Below are positions 1 to 7,245 of a DNA stretch of 48,377 bases, piece by piece. Numbering within the stretch: position 1 is the stretch's first letter; every line of letters begins with the position of its first letter. The notes beneath the pieces were generated by a model that was not told the DNA's origin, searched no databases, and saw only the letters and a list, made by a program, of their open reading frames with translations. This stretch comes from Candidatus Paceibacterota bacterium (GTDB lineage Bacteria > Patescibacteriota > Minisyncoccia > Phycocordibacterales > CAJBRS01), in NCBI GenBank assembly GCA_035652395.1, contig DASRDX010000012.1, positions 160,778 through 209,154 of the forward strand. Reading direction: 5' to 3'. The translations under genes were made by a program, and so were the position numbers.

Positions 1-191
1 ATATTTACTTCGTTGGGCTGGAAATTGGTGTAAGTAGTAGTGGCTGAAGATTCGGAATTTCGCTGGTTTAATCGAGGGGCCAATTTGTATTGCCAGAAAT
101 AATAAGCCCCAAAAAGTAGGATTAAAACAACAATGATAATGCCGATAATGCCTCCGACGGAACCGGCTCCTTTTTGAGAACCCTGAGTCAT
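1..191 (-). CDS. single-span membrane protein, truncated at window edge
   Basis: Reading from an ATG at 191 down to base 1 the frame stays open for 63 codons and leaves the window, so the C-terminus is missing. The N-terminus is Gly/Ser-rich (MTQGSQKGAGSVGG), followed by a strongly hydrophobic stretch at about residues 15-33 (IIGIIIVVLILLFGAYYFW) and then a polar Ser/Thr/Asn-rich part. This looks like one transmembrane anchor with a short cytoplasmic N-terminus. The start lies one base after the ppa stop codon, so it is probably co-transcribed with ppa and nusA. I do not recognise a family and assign no function. Confidence 0.6.
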   Translation of the reverse strand, partial: MTQGSQKGAGSVGGIIGIIIVVLILLFGAYYFWQYKLAPRLNQRNSESSATTTYTNFQPNEVN

Positions 192-192
192 A

Positions 193-774
193 TTATTTGG
201 AAAATTTTTCTTTGTAGATTTGAATAGATTTTAGAACAGCTTCGGTCGCCGCATCCTTTCCCTTTACTTCACCAATAGTTACCACATTATCATCTCCTTT
301 TAACTTCTTGTAAGTCTCAAAGAAATGTTGAATTTCGCGAATGGTGTGCTTGTTAATATCTTTCAAATCATTGACGTCTTCCCAGCGTCGATCTTTAACA
401 GGGACGGCTATGATCTTACAATCTGACTCGCCGTCATCAACCATTTCCATCATGGCTACCGGCCGGACCTTTACTAATACTCCAACTTGAATAGGGAAGG
501 TTGAAAGAACAATGACATCTAGAGCATCATTGTCCTCCCACAAAGTCTGCGGGGCGAAACCATAATCAACGGGGTAAGGAGCATTGGAATAGTTGGCCCG
601 GTCAAGCGCAATCAAACCGGTTTTCTTATCGATTTCGTATTTATTATTTGAACCTTTTGGAATTTCAATAATAGTATTGAATTCTTCGGGAACTTTATCG
701 CCGAGCGGCACATCGTGCCAAAGATTCATCCCGTTAGAAGCAGGGCGCATTTCGTCTGATTGATTATTGCTCAT
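193..774 (-). CDS. ppa: inorganic pyrophosphatase, family I
   Basis: Soluble enzyme that hydrolyses pyrophosphate to two phosphates and pulls biosynthetic reactions forward. The 193 residues show the family I landmarks in order: IEIPKGSNNKYE (about 37-48), the YPVDYGF segment, the metal-binding loop DNDALDVIVL, and the segment VDDGESDCKIIAVP before a helical C-terminus. The usual D-x-D-P-x-D signature has Ala where Pro is normal, although all acidic residues are kept. About 20 extra N-terminal residues precede the core. It lies 116 bp downstream of nusA on the same strand, with no Shine-Dalgarno sequence before the ATG. The family call is firm. Confidence 0.93.
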   Translation of the reverse strand: MSNNQSDEMRPASNGMNLWHDVPLGDKVPEEFNTIIEIPKGSNNKYEIDKKTGLIALDRANYSNAPYPVDYGFAPQTLWEDNDALDVIVLSTFPIQVGVLVKVRPVAMMEMVDDGESDCKIIAVPVKDRRWEDVNDLKDINKHTIREIQHFFETYKKLKGDDNVVTIGEVKGKDAATEAVLKSIQIYKEKFSK

Positions 775-890
775 AATGGTTATTTATTAAGTTGACTGAT
801 TAAGTAATTATTCTATCTTGCGACCGTGGCTTCTAACGGGATTCATCCCTTGAGTCATATGTCGGAAAAACGACAGGGCTTTCCGACAAA

Positions 891-2183
891 TTACAGGATA
901 TTAGATGATTCAGCTTCTGAAGTTTTTGAGCTCTCTGTTTCACTCGGAGTTTCTTCGGGTACTTCAGCAGGTTCATTTTTTATTTTATCCTCCGGCGCGC
1001 TTTTTGCATCTTCTTCAGTTTCGGTCTCCACCTCCGCTTCTCCTTCCGCTAACTTTTCACCTTTGGCCGACTGAATGTCAATTCTCCAGCCGGTTAATTT
1101 AGCGGCCAATCGAACGTTTTGACCTCCTTTACCGATAGCCAAAGACTGCTGATCTTCCGTCACTTCCACTACTGCCATATTCTCCTCCTGATTGATGTTG
1201 ACACTCAAGACTTTAGCCGGGGAAAGGGCGTCTTCAATAAATTTATCGGGCTCGGCTGACCATTCAATAATATCAATTTTCTCGCCGCCAAGCTCACTCA
1301 TGACAGTGGATACGCGAACGCCGCGCTGGCCCACCATAGAACCAACCGGATCAATGTGAGGATCGTTAGAAAAGACGGCAATTTTAGAACGTGATCCGGC
1401 TTCTCGGGCAATGGCTTTAATTTCCACCGTGCCGTTGGCAATTTCCGGTACTTCCGCTTCAAAGAGCTTGGCCAGAAATTTCGGATGAGATCGGGAAAGT
1501 CGCAGGAAAATACCGCGAGGAGTTTCTTCTACGCGAGAAAGATACATTCGAACGCGCTCTCCTTGACGATAATGTTCGCCGGGGATCTGTTCTTCATAAG
1601 GCAGAATGCCGCTGGCTCGGCCCATATCAATGAAGATGTTGCCGCGTTCAATGCGCTGAACGGTACCGCTGACGATTTCACCTTCTCGTTTACCGTATTC
1701 AGCCAAGACGGAAGTTTTTTCCGCCTCGCGAATTTTCTGAATGATTACTTGCTTGGCAGTCTGCGCCGCGATGCGGCCGTAATCGCTTTTCATTTCAAGA
1801 GGGAAGATTAATTCTTCTCCAACTTCTACACCCTTCTTAATTTTGCGGGCGTCTTCAATTAAAATGTGATGCTCCGGATTAAAACGAACTTTCAAACCTT
1901 CTTCGGCGGTCTCCGGATGATCAGCAATTGGTTGTGTTCCTTCTTCACCCTCCTCTTCAAAGACTACTTTGGATTCATCCACCACAATTTTCACCTGATA
2001 AAATTCCGCCGTGCCGGTATTAAGATCAAACTTGGCGCGGATATATTGACCGCGCTTGCCATACTCTTTTTTGTAAGCAGTAGCCAGAGCCATTTCAATG
2101 GCCTCAATAATTTTTTCTCTTGGGATGCCGCGTTCCTCTTCCAACTGGTCGAGAACGGAGTTAATAACTTTTAGATCGAACAT
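891..2183 (-). CDS. nusA: transcription termination/antitermination factor NusA
   Basis: RNA polymerase-associated elongation factor that modulates pausing, intrinsic termination and antitermination. The 430 residues contain the N-terminal polymerase-binding domain (about 1-130), an S1 domain (about 160-225, GEIVSGTVQRIERGNIFIDMG), KH1 with the DPVGSMVGQRGVRV loop and KH2 with AIGKGGQNVRLAAKLTGW. The last 55 or so residues are a Glu/Ser/Thr-rich disordered tail in place of the acidic repeats of enterobacteria. The start ATG is preceded by a 5' leader of about 80 nt that carries a hairpin with a U-tract and a dispersed repeat, so autoregulation at the leader is conceivable. The domain order leaves no doubt about identity. 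Confidence 0.95.
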   Translation of the reverse strand: MFDLKVINSVLDQLEEERGIPREKIIEAIEMALATAYKKEYGKRGQYIRAKFDLNTGTAEFYQVKIVVDESKVVFEEEGEEGTQPIADHPETAEEGLKVRFNPEHHILIEDARKIKKGVEVGEELIFPLEMKSDYGRIAAQTAKQVIIQKIREAEKTSVLAEYGKREGEIVSGTVQRIERGNIFIDMGRASGILPYEEQIPGEHYRQGERVRMYLSRVEETPRGIFLRLSRSHPKFLAKLFEAEVPEIANGTVEIKAIAREAGSRSKIAVFSNDPHIDPVGSMVGQRGVRVSTVMSELGGEKIDIIEWSAEPDKFIEDALSPAKVLSVNINQEENMAVVEVTEDQQSLAIGKGGQNVRLAAKLTGWRIDIQSAKGEKLAEGEAEVETETEEDAKSAPEDKIKNEPAEVPEETPSETESSKTSEAESSNIL

Positions 2184-2191
2184 AATGTTAC

Positions 2192-2219
2192 GCTTATGGG
2201 CGTTAGCTTATAGCTTGTA
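2192..2219 (+). repeat. 28-nt dispersed repeat, copy 1 (nusA leader)
   Basis: These bases match 38351-38378, downstream of secY, at 25 of 28 positions, and all three differences are A/G. This copy lies between the nusA start codon and its leader hairpin. The consensus resembles iterations of GCTTATAG. It looks like a small dispersed intergenic repeat of unknown origin. Confidence 0.6.
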
Positions 2220-2230
2220 TAAATTTGGTA

Positions 2231-2257
2231 AAAAAAGAGTTCGCCGTGAGGCGAACT
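2231..2257 (-). terminator. leader hairpin with U-tract upstream of nusA
   Basis: Stem AGTTCGCC/GGCGAACT (2238-2245 with 2250-2257), loop of four, and on the minus strand six T residues follow almost at once (2231-2236). No gene lies upstream of it on this strand before the divergent gene at 2406, so it is not an ordinary gene-end terminator. It sits about 5 nt after the predicted nusA transcription start, inside the nusA leader, and may act as an attenuator or as a 5' stabilising hairpin. Confidence 0.6.
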
Positions 2258-2269
2258 GTCGTGCTCATA

Positions 2270-2297
2270 AATATATAGGAGTCAAGAGTTTTGTCAA
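2270..2297 (-). promoter_or_regulatory. nusA promoter
   Basis: On the minus strand TTGACA (2292-2297) is followed after 16 bp by TATATT (2270-2275), a good match to the housekeeping sigma consensus. The predicted start is near 2263, giving a leader of about 80 nt before the nusA ATG. Confidence 0.65.
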
Positions 2298-2306
2298 CTG
2301 TATCGA

Positions 2307-2337
2307 AGAGGGCGGCCGGCGAAGCCGGCCGCCCTCT
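2307..2337. other. 14-bp GC-rich perfect hairpin between divergent promoters
   Basis: A perfect inverted repeat (2307-2320 with 2324-2337) with loop GAA lies between the nusA promoter (minus) and the promoter of the secreted-protein gene at 2406 (plus). No T-tract follows on either strand, so it is not a classic intrinsic terminator. It may insulate the two divergent transcription units. Confidence 0.55.
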
Positions 2338-2353
2338 CTATTAACAGCTCTTA

Positions 2354-2382
2354 TTGCTATTCACCTGTCCTTCCTCTATTAT
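2354..2382 (+). promoter_or_regulatory. promoter of the secreted-protein cluster
   Basis: TTGCTA (2354-2359), 17 bp spacer, TATTAT (2377-2382). The predicted transcription start is close to 2389. This makes the ATG at 2388 an unlikely start and favours ATG 2406, which would then have a leader of about 17 nt. Confidence 0.5.
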
Positions 2383-2405
2383 TATGTATGTATATCTTTT
2401 CTAAA

Positions 2406-3629
2406 ATGACTAAAAAGATCATTTTCGCACTTGTTCTCCTTATCCTCATCTTAGGTGGTATCTTTTTAACTTTTAAAACTCAACCGGCAGCTCTGGCCCA
2501 AAGCGGCACTTTCACCGCTGGAGTTCACGCTGTGCATGGTTATGCCTGGTCCAGTAATTTCGGCTGGATTAAATTTGATCCAGCGTTCGGCGGAGTCTTT
2601 GCCAGCACGACCGGAGCCTCAAGCGCCATTCTCACCGGTTACGCTTGGTCAAATCCCCAAGACGGAGCGGCTGCAAGCAACAACATTGGCTGGCTAAGTT
2701 TCAATGATTATTCCGGTTGTGGATCTCAACCAACTATTGATCTTTCGACGGGTGCTGTCAGTGGTTGGGCCCGTTTTTATAACGCCATCAGTCAGTCCGG
2801 CAACGATGGAAACTGGAGCGGTTGCGTTCATTTAAGCGGTCCAACTTACAGCTCGGCTGTGACAACGGGCGCTAGTCCAAGTTTTACTCAAGGCAGCTAC
2901 TGGTGGGGCGGCGATTTTCCAACAGCTTCAAGTAGTGTCGGCTGGATTCATCTTTGCGGCAGCAATTACTGCGTTACCATTGACGCGGCCACTACCACTC
3001 CGGCTACTGCACCCGGTGTTCCGTCAAATTTGCATCAGACAAACGCCGGCGTCTGCGATAGCTTCGGTGGTATTGTCAATCTTGCCTGGAATGCCGGCAG
3101 TCCTGCTCCAAATACTGCGAACGGCGGAGGTTATTACGTTTATCAAACTGATTCAACCGGCAACACTACTATTAAGAAAACAGTTTCTTACTCGACAACC
3201 GCTTCTATCGGAGGCTTGGCTGTAAATGGGACCTTCTACTTTAAGGTCACCGCCATTAATGTCGGTGGCGGCTCAGTGGCCGAGAGTGCCCCAACTTCCG
3301 TAGTCACTACCACTAGTTCAAAAGTCTGCAACAGCGCCAACACAGCCATTATCTTCAATGCTGTTCCTCCAACCGTGCCGAGAGGAGGCACTTGCAAACT
3401 GGTCTACACGGTTTCATTCCCAAGTGGTTGTACCATTACCAGCGCCGGCAATCAGGATTCGGCCTTTCCATTCTCTTTTGTTTCCGCCACCGGTACTACG
3501 CCTTCCAATCCGACAAGCGGCACGACTACCACCTCAAGAATTTACAAGACAATTGATTACACCCTAACTTGCGGCAGCTTAAGTGCTAAGACCACTTGCG
3601 CCATTGCGCCAGCTTTTAACGAATTCTAA
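2406..3629 (+). CDS. secreted GYAWS-repeat / fibronectin III-like surface protein
   Basis: The protein from ATG 2406 has 407 residues; an in-frame ATG at 2388 would add six, but it overlaps the predicted transcription start. MTKK plus a long hydrophobic run and a site near QPAALAQ form a signal peptide. Residues about 40-190 carry imperfect repeats of an aromatic motif: HGYAWSSNFGWIKFDP, TGYAWSNPQ...NIGWLSF, SGWARF and SSVGWIHLCG. From about 205 to 305 a fibronectin III-like domain is suggested (PGVPSNLHQT ... GGLAVNGTFYFKVTAINVGG). The C-terminal part contains spaced cysteines. It is probably exported and displayed. It opens a four-gene cluster of secreted or membrane proteins; the exact role is unknown. 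Confidence 0.7.
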   Translation: MTKKIIFALVLLILILGGIFLTFKTQPAALAQSGTFTAGVHAVHGYAWSSNFGWIKFDPAFGGVFASTTGASSAILTGYAWSNPQDGAAASNNIGWLSFNDYSGCGSQPTIDLSTGAVSGWARFYNAISQSGNDGNWSGCVHLSGPTYSSAVTTGASPSFTQGSYWWGGDFPTASSSVGWIHLCGSNYCVTIDAATTTPATAPGVPSNLHQTNAGVCDSFGGIVNLAWNAGSPAPNTANGGGYYVYQTDSTGNTTIKKTVSYSTTASIGGLAVNGTFYFKVTAINVGGGSVAESAPTSVVTTTSSKVCNSANTAIIFNAVPPTVPRGGTCKLVYTVSFPSGCTITSAGNQDSAFPFSFVSATGTTPSNPTSGTTTTSRIYKTIDYTLTCGSLSAKTTCAIAPAFNEF

Positions 3630-3631
3630 AT

Positions 3632-3958
3632 ATGTATCAGGATAATTTTTTCATTCGTCACCGAGTCAGCATTCTCATCATCGTTGTGTTGGTCTTTTTA
3701 TCGGCCGGTATAATTATCTGGGTTAATCTCAATAAAATGACTCCCGCTAATGAAGCGACTAATAAACCGTCTTCTCTCTATCCCGGTTTAACTGATCAAG
3801 AAGTGAGCACTTTTATCAAAGAAGGAAGTGCTTCCACTACCGTAACCCCTTATCCTGACCAGAAAGTAAAATATGATAAAAATTTTTCATCTACTGGACA
3901 ATCAGCCTTAACAGCTTCCGAACAGGAAGCGGCTCTGAAGGCAATGAGTTCGAAGTAG
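3632..3958 (+). CDS. small single-span membrane protein
   Basis: 108 residues, starting two bases after the previous stop codon, so translationally linked to it. A charged N-terminus (MYQDNFFIRHR) is followed by one hydrophobic segment at about residues 13-31 (SILIIVVLVFLSAGIIIWV). The remainder is polar, Ser/Thr/Lys-rich and probably extracytoplasmic, with a short helical end (ASEQEAALKAMSSK). It may be a membrane-anchored accessory of the neighbouring secreted proteins. I recognise no conserved domain and assign no function. Confidence 0.6.
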   Translation: MYQDNFFIRHRVSILIIVVLVFLSAGIIIWVNLNKMTPANEATNKPSSLYPGLTDQEVSTFIKEGSASTTVTPYPDQKVKYDKNFSSTGQSALTASEQEAALKAMSSK

Positions 3959-3998
3959 AGGAGAAATAAAGTAATAAAATAATAATTAAATTAAAATT

Positions 3999-4622
3999 AT
4001 GAAAAAAATAAATAAAGAAATATTGTGGTCAGTTCAGGTAGTAGTTATCGCTTTAATTATTAGCGCCTTTGGCAGTTATGTTTTTGCCGCGTCCTTTGCC
4101 GAACCAACTTGTGCTCCAACCGGCTGTAATGCCGATGCGCCGCTTAACGTTTCCGGTACAGCCCAGATTAAAAGCGGTGGATTAATTGTAGCTGCTGGAA
4201 CCGGTATCACTACCGGTCTTGCCGTAGTGACAGGAAAAGTAGGAATTGGCACAGCTAGTCCAACTCATGCTCTGGATATTACTACTACCGGTGGAACGGA
4301 TGGAGCGGTACAGGCCAGCGCCTTCTATTACGCCTCCGATCGAAATTTGAAAAATAATATTGCACCGCTCTCCAATTCTCTAGACAAGGTCATGCAGCTT
4401 CAGGGAGTTTCTTATAACTGGAAATCAAATGGCAAAGCCGATGTCGGATTGGTAGCCCAGGATGTTCAGAAAGTTTATCCGGAACTGGTTAGCTCGGGGG
4501 CTAGCGGCCTATCAGTTGATTACGGACACTTAATTGGTCCGATGATTGAAGCGATAAAAGAGCAGCAGAAGGAAATTAATCAACTTAAAGCAGAAATTAA
4601 TCAACTTAAAGGACAGAAATAA
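3999..4622 (+). CDS. secreted protein with peptidase S74-type intramolecular chaperone domain
   Basis: 207 residues. A signal peptide (about 1-31, ending FGSYVFA/AS) precedes a short Cys pair region, then the phrase VGIGTASPTHALDI that usually precedes S74 domains. The self-cleaving chaperone domain begins with SDRNLK at 113-118, supplying the Ser113 and Lys118 expected of the Ser-Lys dyad, and continues with VSYNWKSNGKADVGLVAQ. The end is a coiled coil built from an exact 19-nt direct repeat (4572-4590 and 4593-4611, period 21, one heptad). Family members trimerise fibres such as phage tailspikes and are then cleaved off. Here the domain is exported, so it may help assemble a surface fibre with its neighbours. 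Confidence 0.75.
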   Translation: MKKINKEILWSVQVVVIALIISAFGSYVFAASFAEPTCAPTGCNADAPLNVSGTAQIKSGGLIVAAGTGITTGLAVVTGKVGIGTASPTHALDITTTGGTDGAVQASAFYYASDRNLKNNIAPLSNSLDKVMQLQGVSYNWKSNGKADVGLVAQDVQKVYPELVSSGASGLSVDYGHLIGPMIEAIKEQQKEINQLKAEINQLKGQK

Positions 4623-4624
4623 AG

Positions 4625-5380
4625 ATGTCTTTATCTTCCAAGATAAAAAAGAATTATTTTGTACCACTTTTGGTTATTATCGGTCTGGTTCTTTTCGCTT
4701 CCGTAGTCTATGCCGCCGCTACTCAATACGTTTGTCCTTCCCGATCAGGCCCGGATTTTTCCAGTCAGGGTCACCTGAAAGATTGTTATCGAGTTAATCT
4801 CAACCAAAGTGTTACGATTGCCGCCACCACTTCACCGGCAGCTGAATGGGGAGTTTGTGCCATCGTCAATAATCAAACCGGCGTAAAAGATCTCTTCATC
4901 CCCGCCAGTACTTCTGCAGAATGGCAGAGAGTTTGGGGCACCACTACAGCTCAGAGAGCTAAACCCTTACCTCTCGGAATGTTTGTAAGCCTCTGTCAAA
5001 ACTCTGGAGGCGCCGGTGGAGCAACCTGTGAGCGAGATTTTGGTTCGGGTGGTGGCAACAGCTACTTTGGAGGCGGGGGCGGACAATGTCAAAGCCCTAG
5101 TTGTGCTAACAATAACGCAAAAACAGGCGAAAAACAGAGTATTAGTAATCAGATTGATGCTGTCCCCAGCTCAGTTTGGGGGCCCAATACCAAGGCCAAC
5201 GCTCATAAGGCCTTAAACCAAAGCGGCGGCACAGTTACCACCAATGGATTAACTCAAAATTTTGATTACGACTTTAGTTCTGAAGTTGACGCCGATTCTC
5301 AACCTGGCCACCGATCAGTCGTATCCAGCATGAGTTTTGGTGGGCCGACTACCAATAACTCACCCGTTCCTTGTCCGTAA
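4625..5380 (+). CDS. secreted Gly/Cys-rich protein of unknown function
   Basis: 251 residues, starting two bases after the previous stop. Residues 1-32 form a signal peptide or anchor (basic SLSSKIKKNYF, then PLLVIIGLVLFASVVYAAA). The mature part has several spaced cysteines that could form disulfides, a Gly-rich stretch at about 130-155 (GSGGGNSYFGGGGGQCQ) and a Ser/Asn-rich C-terminus. It closes the cluster, and a strong terminator follows within 10 bp. No recognised family. Position and export signal suggest a surface or pilus-associated component, but this is inference. Confidence 0.65.
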   Translation: MSLSSKIKKNYFVPLLVIIGLVLFASVVYAAATQYVCPSRSGPDFSSQGHLKDCYRVNLNQSVTIAATTSPAAEWGVCAIVNNQTGVKDLFIPASTSAEWQRVWGTTTAQRAKPLPLGMFVSLCQNSGGAGGATCERDFGSGGGNSYFGGGGGQCQSPSCANNNAKTGEKQSISNQIDAVPSSVWGPNTKANAHKALNQSGGTVTTNGLTQNFDYDFSSEVDADSQPGHRSVVSSMSFGGPTTNNSPVPCP

Positions 5381-5387
5381 ATTTAGG

Positions 5388-5420
5388 AGCCCCGAGCCGC
5401 GAAGCGGCTCGGGGCTTTTT
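5388..5420 (+). terminator. intrinsic terminator of the secreted-protein cluster
   Basis: Perfect 13-bp stem (5388-5400 with 5404-5416), loop GAA, then TTTT to 5420. It starts 8 bp after the last stop codon. The pilB promoter follows within 15 bp. Confidence 0.9.
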
Positions 5421-5430
5421 CATTACATTT

Positions 5431-5439
5431 TGTTATAAT
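5431..5439 (+). promoter_or_regulatory. extended -10 promoter of the pilus operon
   Basis: TGTTATAAT: a perfect -10 hexamer at 5434-5439 with the TGn extension. The -35 position falls in the terminator stem and has no consensus. The predicted leader to the GTG start at 5505 is about 59 nt. It contains four degenerate heptamers (TTTGACT, TTTAACT, TTCAACT, TTCACTC) at about 5473-5500. Confidence 0.6.
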
Positions 5440-5504
5440 TAACTCAATGTGAGTTGATTGATCTCATAGACCTTTGACTTTTAACTTTCAACTTTCACTC
5501 TCGC

Positions 5505-7244
5505 GTGTACATCAACGAAAAACAATTAAAGGAATTCATCTTGGACTCGGGACTTGTCACCCGAAAGGACTTTGAAGGCTCGGAAAAAGAAGCGGAAACC
5601 AAGAAAATCAGTATTGGCGAAGTCTTGGTCAATAAAGGCAAACTCAATGAAGATGATTTGCGCCGAATTCAGGCTTATGTCTTAGGCATCCCCTTTGTGG
5701 ACTTAAAGAGCCAAAAAGTGGATTTTCAAGTCCTTTCTCTTATACCCGAACCAATTGCCAGAAACCATAATATCGTGGCTTTTAAAGCTACCCCGACAGA
5801 TTTGGAAGTGGCAATGTTGGACACTGATGATTTGAGCGCCATTGAGTTCGTCAAGAAAAAAGTAGGGCTGCGTATTCTGCCACGCCTGACTAACACCGAA
5901 TCAATGAAGGCCGTTCTCCTTCAATACCAGAAATCTTTGAAGGCTGACTTCGGAGATCTCATTCAGAAAGAAGCCAGTGCACTAAAAAGAGCGGATGGTG
6001 ATCAGAGCGAGAGCGATCTAAAAAAGATTGCCGAAGATCTGCCGGTAGTTCGCATTGTTGATACATTATTGAAACACGCTATTTTGCAGAACGCCTCTGA
6101 TATTCACATTGAGCCTCAAGAAAACGAAGTACTAGTACGTTATCGTATCGATGGATTACTCCACGATGCCATGGTTTTGCCAAAACACGCCGGCAACAGC
6201 ATCACTGCTCGCATCAAAGTTCTTTCCAATTTAAAACTTGACGAAAAGCGTCTGCCGCAGGACGGACGTTTCAAGATTGATATGAATAATGAGAAAGTCT
6301 CTTTTCGTGTTTCAATTCTTCCGACTTATTACGGAGAAAAAACTGTCATGCGATTATTGCGCGAGAGCGTTTCAGGGTTTACCCTCGAAAGTCTGGGTTT
6401 TCACGGTCGCGCCTTGGAATTAATTCATGAAGGAACGAAGCTGGCCACCGGAATGATCTTAACTACCGGTCCGACCGGCTCGGGAAAAACCACGACGCTC
6501 TACACGGTCCTGGATATTTTAAATACTCCTGACGTCAATATTTCCACCATTGAAGATCCGGTGGAATATCAGATGAAGCGCATCAATCAAAGTCAGGTCA
6601 AACCGGATATCGGCTTCACGTTTGCCAACGGTTTGCGTTCATTAGTTCGACAGGACCCAGACATTATTATGGTGGGGGAAATTCGAGATAATGAAACGGC
6701 ATCACTCGCTATTAACGCGGCGTTGACCGGTCACCTAGTTCTTTCCACCCTCCACACCAACAGCGCCGCTGGCGCCATTCCACGTCTGATGGATATGAAA
6801 GTGGAACCGTTTCTTTTGGTTTCTACCTTAAACATTGTCATTGCTCAGCGATTGATTCGACGTCTGACAGCCAGTAAGGAAAAATATTTCTTAAACAAGG
6901 ATGAATTTGGCACTATTTCCAAGTCGGTGAATATGGATCGGGTCCTCAAGGCTTTAAGAGAAGAGAAAATTGTTGAACCAAATGCCACCTGGGAAAAAAT
7001 TCCTTTTTATAAACCAAAGCCATCGGCGGAATCTGATGACGGTTACAAAAGTCGAGTTGGTATTCACGAAGCTCTGAAAGTTACTCCCACCATCAAGGAC
7101 ATGATCATCAAAGGAGCTACCACTTCGGATATTGAAGAGCAGGCTAAAAAAGAAGGAATGCTCACCATGATTGAGGACGGCATTTTTCAGTGCGTTCAAG
7201 GCATCACTACCATTGAAGAAGTTTTGCGAGTGGTAACGGAATAA
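5505..7244 (+). CDS. pilB: type IV pilus assembly ATPase PilB/GspE family
   Basis: Hexameric cytoplasmic motor that drives pilus extension. In 579 residues an N-terminal GspE-type domain (about 1-150) precedes the ATPase core: Walker A GPTGSGKTT at 322-330 (Lys328), Asp box, Walker B-like DPDIIMVGE (384-392) and a His box (ALTGHLVLSTLHTNSA). The four-cysteine zinc motif normally found after the RLIRRL segment is absent; that part reads IPFYKPKPSAESDDGYKSRVGIHE with no cysteines. The GTG at 5505 is the furthest plausible start, with no Shine-Dalgarno. pilC follows after one base. A retraction ATPase (PilT) is not in this window. Confidence 0.92.
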   Translation: MYINEKQLKEFILDSGLVTRKDFEGSEKEAETKKISIGEVLVNKGKLNEDDLRRIQAYVLGIPFVDLKSQKVDFQVLSLIPEPIARNHNIVAFKATPTDLEVAMLDTDDLSAIEFVKKKVGLRILPRLTNTESMKAVLLQYQKSLKADFGDLIQKEASALKRADGDQSESDLKKIAEDLPVVRIVDTLLKHAILQNASDIHIEPQENEVLVRYRIDGLLHDAMVLPKHAGNSITARIKVLSNLKLDEKRLPQDGRFKIDMNNEKVSFRVSILPTYYGEKTVMRLLRESVSGFTLESLGFHGRALELIHEGTKLATGMILTTGPTGSGKTTTLYTVLDILNTPDVNISTIEDPVEYQMKRINQSQVKPDIGFTFANGLRSLVRQDPDIIMVGEIRDNETASLAINAALTGHLVLSTLHTNSAAGAIPRLMDMKVEPFLLVSTLNIVIAQRLIRRLTASKEKYFLNKDEFGTISKSVNMDRVLKALREEKIVEPNATWEKIPFYKPKPSAESDDGYKSRVGIHEALKVTPTIKDMIIKGATTSDIEEQAKKEGMLTMIEDGIFQCVQGITTIEEVLRVVTE

Positions 7245-7245
7245 A

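Noticed and set aside
730-840. 12-bp inverted repeat (730-741 with 829-840) spanning the ppa start
   Set aside because: The arms are about 90 nt apart and no function is suggested; it could be chance or a small duplication.
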